A stretch of DNA of 64,000 nt, from positions 186,001-250,000 of the forward strand of contig NZ_CP069535.1 in the NCBI RefSeq assembly GCF_016889805.1. The letters run 5' to 3'. Positions 39,503-47,746 of this stretch are shown piece by piece. The translations under genes were made by a program, and so were the position numbers. Positions within the stretch are counted from its first letter, which is position 1; each line of letters opens with the position of its first letter. Origin of the DNA: Rhodanobacter sp. FDAARGOS 1247 (GTDB taxonomy: Bacteria; Pseudomonadota; Gammaproteobacteria; Xanthomonadales; Rhodanobacteraceae). The notes under the pieces were generated by a model that did no database searches, had not been told where the DNA came from, and saw only the letters and a program-made list of their open reading frames with translations.

Positions 39503-40345
39503 TCAGAAGCGGAAGCGCACGAACAGCGAGGGGCCGTCGAGCTTCATGTCGAGGTTGGCGTTGTAGTCGTGCTTGCGCTGATGCAGCACGACGCGGCTGT
39601 AGCCGTATTCGGCGCCGAAACCCACGTTCTTCCACGGGAAATACTCCACGCCCAGCGCGGCGTTGACGATGTGTCCGTTGAGGTTGCCGCCGTTCTTCTT
39701 CACGCCGGCGGCGTCGATGTACATGCGCCACTGGTCGTTGAACGCATGTCGCCAGCCCAGCTGCAGCATCGGCGCCCAGGCGCTGTCGGTGGTGCTGGAC
39801 GAGGCCTGGCCCACGGGATCGCCGTTGACGCTGGCCTCGCCGCTGATGCTGGCGTGCACGCGGTAATAGGCGCCGCCCAGGCCGAGGCCGAACACGTCGT
39901 TGCCATGGCCGAACCACCAGCGCCAGGACGCGCTGCCGAAGTCGAAGTTGAGCTTGCCCTTCACTGTGGCCGCCGCGCTGTAATCGTTGCCGGCGTAGCT
40001 GATGTCGCGCGCCAGCGACTTGCTGCGGGTGCGATTGACGCTGTAGTAGTCCAGCGAGAATCCCTGGCTGTCGCCGACCAGGAAGTCGAGCCGGGCACGG
40101 GGCACCGTCTTGCGGTCGGGAAAGCCCAGGTCCTTTTCGAGATTGAAGTCGCCGTTGTACTGGCCGCTCTTGTCGCTGGCGCCGATGGTGGTATCGGCGT
40201 TGGCGCTGTAGGCGCCCAGCCAGACGCTGACGCGATCCAGTGCCGGCGACTGCTGCGCGCTGGCGACGTGGCAAGTGAGCAGCAGCGGGACGAAGGCGAG
40301 CATCCCGCCGGCACGGCGAAGCCGACGTGGCTGTCGATGGGTCAT
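39503..40345 (-). CDS. Outer-membrane beta-barrel protein of unknown ligand
   Basis: 280 residues, start ATG 40345 after GGAGAAA. Signal peptide ends near HVASAQ. The mature protein is made of amphipathic strands rich in aromatic residues with charged turns (GAYSANADTTIGASDKSG, WRWWFGHGNDVFGLGLGGAYYRV) and ends in phenylalanine (SLFVRFRF), the outer-membrane insertion signal. It resembles small OmpW/OmpA-like barrels, but no family motif decides this. It is a separate unit upstream of which the universal stress protein gene is read on the same strand. Confidence 0.75.
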   Translation of the reverse strand: MTHRQPRRLRRAGGMLAFVPLLLTCHVASAQQSPALDRVSVWLGAYSANADTTIGASDKSGQYNGDFNLEKDLGFPDRKTVPRARLDFLVGDSQGFSLDYYSVNRTRSKSLARDISYAGNDYSAAATVKGKLNFDFGSASWRWWFGHGNDVFGLGLGGAYYRVHASISGEASVNGDPVGQASSSTTDSAWAPMLQLGWRHAFNDQWRMYIDAAGVKKNGGNLNGHIVNAALGVEYFPWKNVGFGAEYGYSRVVLHQRKHDYNANLDMKLDGPSLFVRFRF

Positions 40346-40480
40346 GTTGTTTTCTCCGGGGTCGCGGAACGGATGGGAAGGCTTGGCCGGTCAGGCCATC
40401 CTGGGGATTCCCGCGTGCATGGTACGAAGCCCGGGCGTGCAGGCTGCGTGCACGCGCCGTGGCCGGCGTGACGATCGTGC

Positions 40481-41371
40481 CTATCCGGCGGCGGGCGTCG
40501 CGCGCACCACCAGCAGGTCGCCGGGCACGGCCTGCACGATCCGTTGCGCGGTGCCGCCGATCAGCAGGCGAAAGGCCAGGCCGCGATTGAACGCGCCGAT
40601 CACGGTGAGGTCGGCGCCTTTCTCCAGGACGTACTGGCGCAGCATGATCTCCGGATGGCCGTGCTCGACCAGCGGGTGGATGCGCCGGCGTGCGGCCTCG
40701 GGCAAGTCGCTGTCGGCCAGGAAGGCCGCGACCGTGGCCATCTCCATCTCGATGAATTCCTGGCGGCGCGCGGCATCGAGCCAGAGCGACTGGTAGGGAA
40801 TGTCCAGCGCGTGCATCAGCACGATGCGGGCCTGCGGAAACAGCGACGCGGCGGCACGCAGCCCGTCCCGCGATTCGACGGTGAAATCGGTACCCACCAG
40901 GAGGTGCCGGTACGCACCACGCGGCCGCTGCCTCACGATCAGCACGGAGGCCGGCGAGGCGCGCACCAGCCGTTCGGCGATACGGCCCGGCGAGCCGTCG
41001 GCGAAACCCGCGCGCGCGGTGCCCAGCACGATCAGGCCATGGCCTTCGCGACGGGCCAGTTCCAGGATGACGTCGGCGGGCTCGCCTTCGGCCACGTGGA
41101 TGGACAGCCCGGGCAGGTCCTCGCCCAGGTCCTGGCGCAGTTGCCGCTCGATCGCCGCCGTCCGCTCCGGTGGCGGCCTCGGTGACGCGTCGTGGGCGAA
41201 GGTCGGCCACGCGTCCACCGCGCCGGCCGGCGTCGCATGCACCACCGACAACGGCAGCTGCCATTGCCGCGCCAGCTGCGCCGCGCGATCCATGGCGCGG
41301 TCGCAGCCCGCGCCGAGGTCGGTGGCCAGCAGCAGCCAGTCCGGCCGGGTTGCGCCAAGGGGTTCGCTCAT
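40481..41371 (-). CDS. Tandem-domain universal stress protein
   Basis: 296 residues from ATG 41371, GGGAG upstream. Two UspA folds in tandem: the first, LLLATDLGAGCDRAMDRAAQLARQ to GLIVLGTARAGFADGSPGRIAERLVRASPASVLIV, and the second, HLLVGTDFTVESRDGLRAAASLF to LTVIGAFNRGLAFRLLIGGTAQRIVQAVPGDLLVV. The glycine loop G-x2-G-x9-G is degenerate in the second domain. Cytoplasmic stress protein. It is divergent from the Mrp operon across 348 bp. Confidence 0.87.
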   Translation of the reverse strand: MSEPLGATRPDWLLLATDLGAGCDRAMDRAAQLARQWQLPLSVVHATPAGAVDAWPTFAHDASPRPPPERTAAIERQLRQDLGEDLPGLSIHVAEGEPADVILELARREGHGLIVLGTARAGFADGSPGRIAERLVRASPASVLIVRQRPRGAYRHLLVGTDFTVESRDGLRAAASLFPQARIVLMHALDIPYQSLWLDAARRQEFIEMEMATVAAFLADSDLPEAARRRIHPLVEHGHPEIMLRQYVLEKGADLTVIGAFNRGLAFRLLIGGTAQRIVQAVPGDLLVVRATPAAG

Positions 41372-41657
41372 CTTCGATCTCCCGCCGGGTCGATGCGTCG
41401 CGACGCGCGTTGCGTCGACCATTGCACAATCGACGTCGCGCCGCGACCGCCCGCATTGCCCGTCGTTCGCGCCGGGCGATAGACTGCGGGGGCAGCGGGC
41501 GAGACGCGCGCTGCAGCAAGTCCCGAACGATCCTGTCATTCCCGTTCGAGGGGCTGCGCCTGTCGAGCGCAGTGCCATGGCGGATCCGAAACGTTGTCCG
41601 CGCTCACCGCTGTCGCCGAGGTTTCAGCGACCCAGGTGCGCGGACGCTCTTGAAGTG

Positions 41658-41709
41658 CCAGGTTTCGCCGCCTGGGTTTCTTGCCGGAGACACCGACAAA
41701 TCCCAGGAG
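41658..41709 (+). promoter_or_regulatory. mrpA leader with two mutually exclusive hairpins over the ribosome site
   Basis: CCTGGG (41671-41676) can pair upstream with CCAGG (41658-41662) or downstream with CCCAGG (41702-41707). The second pairing, extended by TTT/AAA, covers the AGGAG ribosome site (41705-41709) of mrpA. Such alternatives are the usual design of translational riboswitches or thermosensors. The 348-bp divergent region 41372-41719 otherwise contains no gene or clear promoter. Chance pairing in GC-rich DNA is possible. Confidence 0.35.
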
Positions 41710-41719
41710 CCCGTGACCG

Positions 41720-44617
41720 ATGCCGCATTACCTGCCCAGCCTGATCCTCTGCCTGCCCTTCGTGGCCAGCGTGGTGGCGTGGCTGATGCGCGGCCGCGGC
41801 CACAACCGGGCGGCGTGGCTGATGACCGCCACCGCGCTGCTCGGCCTGTTGCTCTGCCTGTGGCTGGCCCCGCTGATCCTCGCCGGCGGCGTGCTGCGCC
41901 AGGTGATTCCGTGGGCACCGGGGCTGGGCCTGGATCTGGTGCTGCGGATCGACGGCTTCAGCTGGCTGATGCTGCTGCTGGTCTGCGGCATCGGCGCGCT
42001 GGTCGGCTTGTACGCCCGCTACTACATGTCGCCCGACGATCCGCTGGCGCGCTTCTTCGCCCTGTTGCTGGCCTTCATGGGCTCGATGCTGGGCATCGTG
42101 ATGTCGGGCAACGTGATCCAGCTGGTGTTCTTCTGGGAGATGACCAGCCTGTTCTCGTTCCTGCTGATCGGCTACTGGCACCGCGGACCTTCCGCGCGCG
42201 ACGGTGCGCGGATGGCGCTGATCGTCACCTCCGGCGGTGGCCTGTGCCTGTTCGGCGGCATATTGCTGCTGGGCCACATCGCGGGCAGTTACGAGCTGGA
42301 CGCGATCCTCGCCGCGGGCGACACGGTGCGCGCGCATCCCTGGTACACGCCCACGCTGCTGCTGATCCTGCTGGGCGCGTTCACCAAGAGCGCGCAGTTC
42401 CCGTTCCACTTCTGGCTGCCACAGGCGATGTCGGCGCCCACGCCGGCCTCGGCCTATCTGCATTCGGCCACCATGGTGAAGGCCGGCGTGTTCCTGCTGG
42501 TGCGCTTCTGGCCGGTGCTGGGCGGCACCGCGGAGTGGTCGTGGATCGTCGGCGGCGTGGGCCTGGTCACCCTGATCCTGGGCGCGTACGCGGCGATGTT
42601 CGAGCAGGACCTGAAAGGCGTGCTGGCCTATTCGACGATCAGCCACCTGGGCCTGATCACCATGCTGGTGGGGCTGGGCAGCGCGCTGGGCGTGGTGGCG
42701 GCGATCTTCCACATCGTCAACCACGCCACCTTCAAGGCCTCGCTGTTCATGGCCGCCGGCGCGGTCGACCACGAAGCCGGCACGCGCGACCTGCGCAAGC
42801 TGGGCGGCCTGCGCCGGTTCATGCCGGTCACCGCCACGCTGGCGCTGGTGGCTGGCGCGGCGATGGCGGGCGTGCCGCTGTTGAACGGCTTCCTGTCCAA
42901 GGAAATGTTCTTCGCCGAGACGCTGGCCGCGCGGCAGGGTCCGCTGCTGGACGCGATCTCGGTGGTGATCGCGGTGGCGGCCAGCGCGTTCGGCGTGACC
43001 TATTCGATCCGCTTCGTGCGCGGCGTGTTCTTCGGCCGCACGCCGGCCGAGCTGCCGCGCCAGCCGCATGAGCCGCCGTTGTGGATGCGCTTCCCGATCG
43101 GCTTCCTGGCGCTGACCTGCCTGCTGGTGGGCGTGCTGCCGGCGCGGGTGATCGGACCGACCCTGCAGGCGGCGGCCGGTTCGGTGCTCGGCAGCGACCT
43201 GCCGGTCTACAGCCTGGCGGTGTGGCACGGCGTGACCACGCCGCTGCTGATGAGCGTGTTCGCCTTCGTGGCCGGCTGCCTGCTGTTCGCGGGCCTGCGC
43301 CGTCGTTTCGCCGAGCGCGAGTCGGCACCGCTGACCGGCCGGCTCAGCGGCAAGCGGATCTTCGAGCGGGTGATGGCGGTGCTGGCCGCCGACCTGCCGC
43401 AGCGGCTCGAACGGCTTTATCCGAGCCGGCGGCTGCAGTCGCAATTGCTGTGCATCGTGCTGCTGGCCATGCTGGCCGGCACCCTGGCCGCGACCGGCGC
43501 CTCGCTGGACATGGAGCTGCGCTGGTCCAGCATCGACCCGGCGTTCGCGTTGCTGTGGCTGCTGGGCGCGGCCTGCGCGATCGGCGCGGCCAGCCAGGCA
43601 AAGTTCCATCGCCTCGCCGCGCTCGTCCTCACCGGCGGCGCGGGGCTGGTCTCGTGCGTGAGCTTCGTGTGGCTGTCGGCGCCGGACCTGGCGGCGACCC
43701 AGTTGCTGGTCGAGGTGGTCACCACGATCCTGATCCTGCTCGGCATGCGCTGGCTGCCCAAGCGGATCGAGGGGCTGTCGGTGGAAAGCCGCCGGCAGCG
43801 CTTCCGCCGCCGCCGCGACGTGGTGATCGCGATCGTGGCCGGGCTGGGCGTGGCCAGCCTGGCCTATGCGGCGATGACCCATCCCGTGGCCGATTCGATC
43901 TCGCGCTTCTTCCTCGAACGCGCCTACACCGAGGGCGGTGGCCACAACGTGGTCAACGTGATCCTGGTCGACTTCCGCGGCTTCGACACGCTGGGCGAGA
44001 TCAGCGTGCTGGCGATCGTGGCGCTGACCGTGTTCGCCCTGCTGCGCCGGTTCCGCCCCGCAGCCGAGAGCATCAGCGCGCCAATGCAGCAACAGCAACA
44101 GACGGCGCTGGACGCGGCCGCACCCGATCGCGCCGCGGATCACTCGCTGACCGACTACCTGATGATTCCCGGCCTGATCATCCAGCTGATGTCGCCGGTG
44201 ATCCTGCTGTTCGGGCTGCACCTGTTCCTGCGCGGCCACGATCTGCCCGGCGGCGGCTTCGTGGCCGGCATCACCGTGGCGGTGGCGCTGATCCTGCTGT
44301 ACATGGCCCGCGGCGCGCGCTGGGTGGAGACCCGCCTGCGCGTGCTGCCGGTGCGCTGGCTCGGCGCGGGCTTGTTGCTGGCGGTGCTGACCGGGCTGGG
44401 CTCGCTGGCGTTTGGACGTCCATTCATGACCACGTACTTCCAGTACCTCGACCTGCCGCTGCTGGGTCGCGTGCCGCTGGCCACGGCCCTGCTGTTTGAC
44501 CTGGGTGTGTTCGCGGTAGTGGTGGGCACCACCATCCTGATGCTGATCGCGCTGGCGCACCAGTCGCTGCGCCGACCGCGCCAGGCGCCTGCGCCCGCCG
44601 CGGAAGGAGAGCGCTGA
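41720..44617 (+). CDS. mrpA: Mrp Na+/H+ antiporter subunit A fused with subunit B
   Basis: 965 residues, about 21 or more membrane segments. The NuoL-like core shows FFWEMTSLFSFLLIGYWH, LLGAFTKSAQFPFHFWLPQAMSAPTPASAYLHSATMVKAG and LAYSTISHLGLI with the proton-channel Glu and Lys residues. The C-terminal 160 residues are the MrpB/MnhB domain (LIIQLMSPVILLFGLHLFLRGHDLPGGGF), so this is the group 2 type with A and B fused. The operon has C, D, E, F and G after it, each joined by 1- or 4-bp stop/start overlaps. Inner membrane, exporting Na+ for protons; alkali and sodium tolerance is the family role. Confidence 0.93.
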   Translation: MPHYLPSLILCLPFVASVVAWLMRGRGHNRAAWLMTATALLGLLLCLWLAPLILAGGVLRQVIPWAPGLGLDLVLRIDGFSWLMLLLVCGIGALVGLYARYYMSPDDPLARFFALLLAFMGSMLGIVMSGNVIQLVFFWEMTSLFSFLLIGYWHRGPSARDGARMALIVTSGGGLCLFGGILLLGHIAGSYELDAILAAGDTVRAHPWYTPTLLLILLGAFTKSAQFPFHFWLPQAMSAPTPASAYLHSATMVKAGVFLLVRFWPVLGGTAEWSWIVGGVGLVTLILGAYAAMFEQDLKGVLAYSTISHLGLITMLVGLGSALGVVAAIFHIVNHATFKASLFMAAGAVDHEAGTRDLRKLGGLRRFMPVTATLALVAGAAMAGVPLLNGFLSKEMFFAETLAARQGPLLDAISVVIAVAASAFGVTYSIRFVRGVFFGRTPAELPRQPHEPPLWMRFPIGFLALTCLLVGVLPARVIGPTLQAAAGSVLGSDLPVYSLAVWHGVTTPLLMSVFAFVAGCLLFAGLRRRFAERESAPLTGRLSGKRIFERVMAVLAADLPQRLERLYPSRRLQSQLLCIVLLAMLAGTLAATGASLDMELRWSSIDPAFALLWLLGAACAIGAASQAKFHRLAALVLTGGAGLVSCVSFVWLSAPDLAATQLLVEVVTTILILLGMRWLPKRIEGLSVESRRQRFRRRRDVVIAIVAGLGVASLAYAAMTHPVADSISRFFLERAYTEGGGHNVVNVILVDFRGFDTLGEISVLAIVALTVFALLRRFRPAAESISAPMQQQQQTALDAAAPDRAADHSLTDYLMIPGLIIQLMSPVILLFGLHLFLRGHDLPGGGFVAGITVAVALILLYMARGARWVETRLRVLPVRWLGAGLLLAVLTGLGSLAFGRPFMTTYFQYLDLPLLGRVPLATALLFDLGVFAVVVGTTILMLIALAHQSLRRPRQAPAPAAEGER

Positions 44618-44952
44618 TGGAACTGGTACTGGCCGCCGCGATCGGCATCCTCGCTGCCTCCGGCGTGTGGCTGCTGCTGCGCCCGCGCACCTTCCAGGTG
44701 ATCATCGGACTGACCCTGATCTCCTACGCGGTGAATCTCTTCATCTTCTCCATCGGCGGCCTGCGCACCGGCGCCGACCCGGTGCTGCACGGCGGCGACA
44801 TCGCGCAGTACGCCGACCCGCTGCCGCAGGCGCTGGTGCTCACCGCGATCGTGATCGGCTTCGCCACCACCGCCTTGTTTCTGGTGGTGCTGCTGACCTC
44901 GCGCGGGCTGACCGGCAACGACCACGTCGACGGCGAGGACGGCACGCCGTGA
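44617..44952 (+). CDS. mrpC: Mrp antiporter subunit C (NuoK-like)
   Basis: 111 residues, three membrane helices, with the NuoK/MnhC pattern RTFQVIIGLTLISYAVNLFIFSIG and YADPLPQALVLTAIVIGFATTALFLVV. The ATG shares one base with the mrpA stop (TGATG), so translation is coupled. A short hydrophilic tail follows the last helix. Length and sequence match MrpC throughout. Confidence 0.92.
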   Translation: MELVLAAAIGILAASGVWLLLRPRTFQVIIGLTLISYAVNLFIFSIGGLRTGADPVLHGGDIAQYADPLPQALVLTAIVIGFATTALFLVVLLTSRGLTGNDHVDGEDGTP

Positions 44953-46547
44953 GCAACCACCTGATCATCGCGCCGATCCTGCTGCCGCTGCTGGTCGCCG
45001 CGCTGCAGTTGCTGGTCGGCGAGAAGCGGCGGCGCACGGTGCTGGCGCTGAGCATCGCCTCGTGCGCGGCCCTGGTCGCCGCAGCCGCCGCGCTGATGCT
45101 GGCGGTGTCCGCCGACGGTGCGCTGGTCGCGGTCTACCGCCTCGGCGATTGGCCGGCGCGCTTCGGCATCGTGCTGGTGGCCGACCGGCTGTCCGCCTTG
45201 ATGGTGCTGCTCACCTGCGTGCTGGCGCTGGCCGTGCTGCCGTTTGCGCTGGGCCGCTGGCAGCATCGCGGCGGCCACTTCCAGCCGCTGCTGCAGTTCC
45301 TGCTGATGGGCTTGAACGGTGCCTTCCTCACCGGCGACCTGTTCAACCTGTTCGTGTTCTTCGAGGTGCTGCTGGCCGCGTCGTACGGCCTGGCGCTGCA
45401 CGGTTCGGGCGCGCGGCGGGTCAGCGCGGGGCTGCACTACATCGCGGTCAACCTGACCGCCTCGATGCTGTTCCTGCTCGGCGTCAGCCTGATCTTCGGC
45501 GTCACCGGAACGCTCAACATGGCCGCGCTGGCCGAGCTGATCCCGCACGTGCCCGAGCGTACCCGCGCGCTGCTGCACGCGGGCGCCGCGATCCTCGGCG
45601 TGGCGTTCCTGATCAAGACCGCGATGTTTCCGCTGGGCTTCTGGCTGCCGCGCACGTATGCCGCCGCCTCGCCGGCGGTGGCGGCGATGTTCGCGCTGAT
45701 GACCAAGGTCGGCATCTACGTGCTGCTGCGCCTCGGCCTGCTGCTGTTCGGTGACGACGCAGGTTCCGCCTCCGCCCATTTCGGCAGCGACTGGATGCTG
45801 TGGGGCGGTGTGGCCACGGTGGTGGCCGGCACCGTCGGCATGCTGGGCGCGCGCGACCTGGCCAAGCTGGCCGGTTACAACGTGGTGATTTCCTCCGGCA
45901 CCCTGCTCGGTGCGATCGGCCTGCAGCAACCGGCGGTGACCACCGGCGCGCTGGCTTACCTGGTGATCTCCACCCTGGCGATCGCCGCGTTCTTCCTGGT
46001 CGCCGGGCTGCTCGCCTCCGACGGCGACGACGACACCGACGACACGCTGAGCCTGGAGCCGTACGAGCAGGCGGGCGAGAGCATGCCCAACGAAAGCCTG
46101 TACGCGCAGGAGGACGAGAGCCGGGTGGTGATCAGCGCCCCGATCGCGATGCTGGGGCTGAGCTTCTCCGCCTGCGCGGTGCTGCTGGCGGGCTTGCCGC
46201 CGCTGTCCGGCTTCCTGGCCAAGTTCGCGCTGCTGGCGCCGATGCTCGAAGACAGCGGGCGACCCGGCGCGGTCGCGCTGTTTGCGTTGATCATCGTGGC
46301 CGGCTTGTGCACGGTAATCGCGCTGTGCCGCGCCGGCATCCAGATCTTCTGGGTCGAGCCGGAGCGGATCTTCCCCAGGGTGCGCCTCACGGAAGCGACT
46401 TCCATCGCGATCCTGCTGGGGCTGTGCCTGCTGCTGACCGTGCTGGTCGAGTCGCCGCTGCGCTACCTGCGCGACACCGCCGGCCAGCTGCACGCGCCGG
46501 CCGGCTACATCCACGCGGTGCTGCCGTCGGCGGAGGCCGCGCCATGA
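44949..46547 (+). CDS. mrpD: Mrp antiporter subunit D (NuoM/NuoN-like)
   Basis: 532 residues from a GTG that overlaps the mrpC stop by 4 bp (GTGA). About fourteen membrane helices with the proton-antiporter signatures LTGDLFNLFVFFEVLLAASYGLALHG, FLIKTAMFPLGFWLPRTYAAASPAVAAMFALMTKVGIYVLLRL and KLAGYNVVISSGTLLGAIGL. A hydrophilic loop of about 35 residues rich in Asp/Glu (DDDTDDTLSLEPYEQ) interrupts the membrane domain near residue 360, longer than usual for MrpD. Inner membrane, part of the antiporter core. Confidence 0.92.
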   Translation: MSNHLIIAPILLPLLVAALQLLVGEKRRRTVLALSIASCAALVAAAAALMLAVSADGALVAVYRLGDWPARFGIVLVADRLSALMVLLTCVLALAVLPFALGRWQHRGGHFQPLLQFLLMGLNGAFLTGDLFNLFVFFEVLLAASYGLALHGSGARRVSAGLHYIAVNLTASMLFLLGVSLIFGVTGTLNMAALAELIPHVPERTRALLHAGAAILGVAFLIKTAMFPLGFWLPRTYAAASPAVAAMFALMTKVGIYVLLRLGLLLFGDDAGSASAHFGSDWMLWGGVATVVAGTVGMLGARDLAKLAGYNVVISSGTLLGAIGLQQPAVTTGALAYLVISTLAIAAFFLVAGLLASDGDDDTDDTLSLEPYEQAGESMPNESLYAQEDESRVVISAPIAMLGLSFSACAVLLAGLPPLSGFLAKFALLAPMLEDSGRPGAVALFALIIVAGLCTVIALCRAGIQIFWVEPERIFPRVRLTEATSIAILLGLCLLLTVLVESPLRYLRDTAGQLHAPAGYIHAVLPSAEAAP

Positions 46548-47032
46548 TCCGCCGCTGGTTGCCGTATCCAATCCTGTCCGCGCTGCTGCTGGTGGTGTGG
46601 TTGCTGCTGAACCAGAGCGTGGCACCGGCCACCATCCTGCTCGGCACGCTGCTCGGCGTCGCGCTGGCGAAAGTGTTCGGCCTGCTGCGTCCGCCTCAGG
46701 CGCGCGTGCGCAACTACCGTCTGTTCGGCCTGCTGTTCGCGCGCGTGATGCTGGACATCTTCCGCTCCAACCTCGCCGTGGCGCGGATCGTCCTGCGCCG
46801 CGAGCGGGGCATGCACTCCGGTTTCGTGGCGATCCCGCTGGCGCTGACCGATCGCCACGGCCTCGCCGTGCTGGCCTGCATCATCACCTCGACGCCCGGC
46901 ACGATCTGGGTGAACTACGACTCCACCGCCAACATCCTGCTGATCCACGTGCTCGACCTGGTCGACGAGCGGGGCTGGATCGACACCATCAAGCAACGCT
47001 ACGAACGCCTGCTGCTGGAGGTCTTCCAATGA
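46544..47032 (+). CDS. mrpE: Mrp antiporter subunit E
   Basis: 162 residues with two or three N-terminal membrane helices, then a soluble part carrying the MnhE motif LACIITSTPGTIWVNYDSTANILLIHVLDL. ATG overlaps the mrpD stop by 4 bp. It is needed for assembly or stability of the antiporter in characterised systems. Length matches the family. Confidence 0.92.
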   Translation: MIRRWLPYPILSALLLVVWLLLNQSVAPATILLGTLLGVALAKVFGLLRPPQARVRNYRLFGLLFARVMLDIFRSNLAVARIVLRRERGMHSGFVAIPLALTDRHGLAVLACIITSTPGTIWVNYDSTANILLIHVLDLVDERGWIDTIKQRYERLLLEVFQ

Positions 47033-47310
47033 GCCACGGCCTGCTCCACGTCGCCATCATCGCGGCGCAACTATTGCTGCTGCTGGCGATGAGCTTCTCG
47101 ATCATCCGCATGGTCCGCGGCCCCCGCGCGCAGGACCGCGTGCTGGCGCTGGACGCGCTGTACGTCAACGCGATGCTCCTGCTGCTCACCGTCGGCATCC
47201 GCAGCGGCAGCATGCTGTACGTCGAGGCCGGCCTGATCATCGCTTTGCTCGGTTTCGCCGGCACCGTGGCGCTGTCGAAATTCCTGATGCGCGGGCAGGT
47301 GATCGAATGA
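47029..47310 (+). CDS. mrpF: Mrp antiporter subunit F
   Basis: 93 residues, three membrane helices, with the MnhF pattern SIIRMVRGPRAQDRVLALDALYVNAMLLL and LIIALLGFAGTVALSKFLMRG. The start overlaps the mrpE stop by 4 bp. Inner membrane. A stretch of 4-bp overlaps on both sides shows coupled translation. Confidence 0.92.
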   Translation: MSHGLLHVAIIAAQLLLLLAMSFSIIRMVRGPRAQDRVLALDALYVNAMLLLLTVGIRSGSMLYVEAGLIIALLGFAGTVALSKFLMRGQVIE

Positions 47311-47660
47311 GCCACCTCGACGCCCTGCCGCCGTGGGCCGCCATCACCGTCGCCGTGCTGGTGCTGCTCGGCGCGTTGTTCGCCTTCGTCGGCTCGCTCG
47401 GCCTGCTGCGCCTGAAGAACTTCTACCAGCGCGTGCACGCGCCCACCCTGGGCACCACGCTGGGCACGTTCTTCATGCTCGCCGCCTCGATCACCTGCTT
47501 CTCGGTGCTGCACGGCCGCCCGATCTTCTACGAGATCCTGATCGGCATCTTCCTCACCCTGACCACGCCGATCACCCTGATGCTGCTGGTGCGCGCCGCG
47601 CTGTACCGCGATCGCGAGGAAGGCTCGCAGGATGTGCCGCAGGTGACGCCACCGGAGTAG
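47307..47660 (+). CDS. mrpG: Mrp antiporter subunit G
   Basis: 117 residues; three helices with the MnhG/PhaG signature GSLGLLRLKNFYQRVHAPTLGTTLG and LTTPITLMLLVRAALYR. The C-terminal acidic tail (REEGSQDVPQVTPPE) is cytoplasmic. ATG overlaps the mrpF stop. It closes the Mrp operon; the gap to the AAA ATPase gene (86 bp) has no terminator that I can see, so read-through into that gene is possible. Confidence 0.92.
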   Translation: MSHLDALPPWAAITVAVLVLLGALFAFVGSLGLLRLKNFYQRVHAPTLGTTLGTFFMLAASITCFSVLHGRPIFYEILIGIFLTLTTPITLMLLVRAALYRDREEGSQDVPQVTPPE

Positions 47661-47746
47661 CTCCGCGATGTGGTGATGGCGGCGCATGAGCCGACATGAG
47701 CTGTCGCACCGATTCGGAAAATGGTGTTCCCACGGCGGAGTGCACC

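Noticed and set aside
41624..44560. 978-codon minus-strand frame antisense to mrpA
   Set aside because: Composition (Gln/His/Arg repeats) is that of an antisense shadow; mrpA on the plus strand has complete antiporter motifs.
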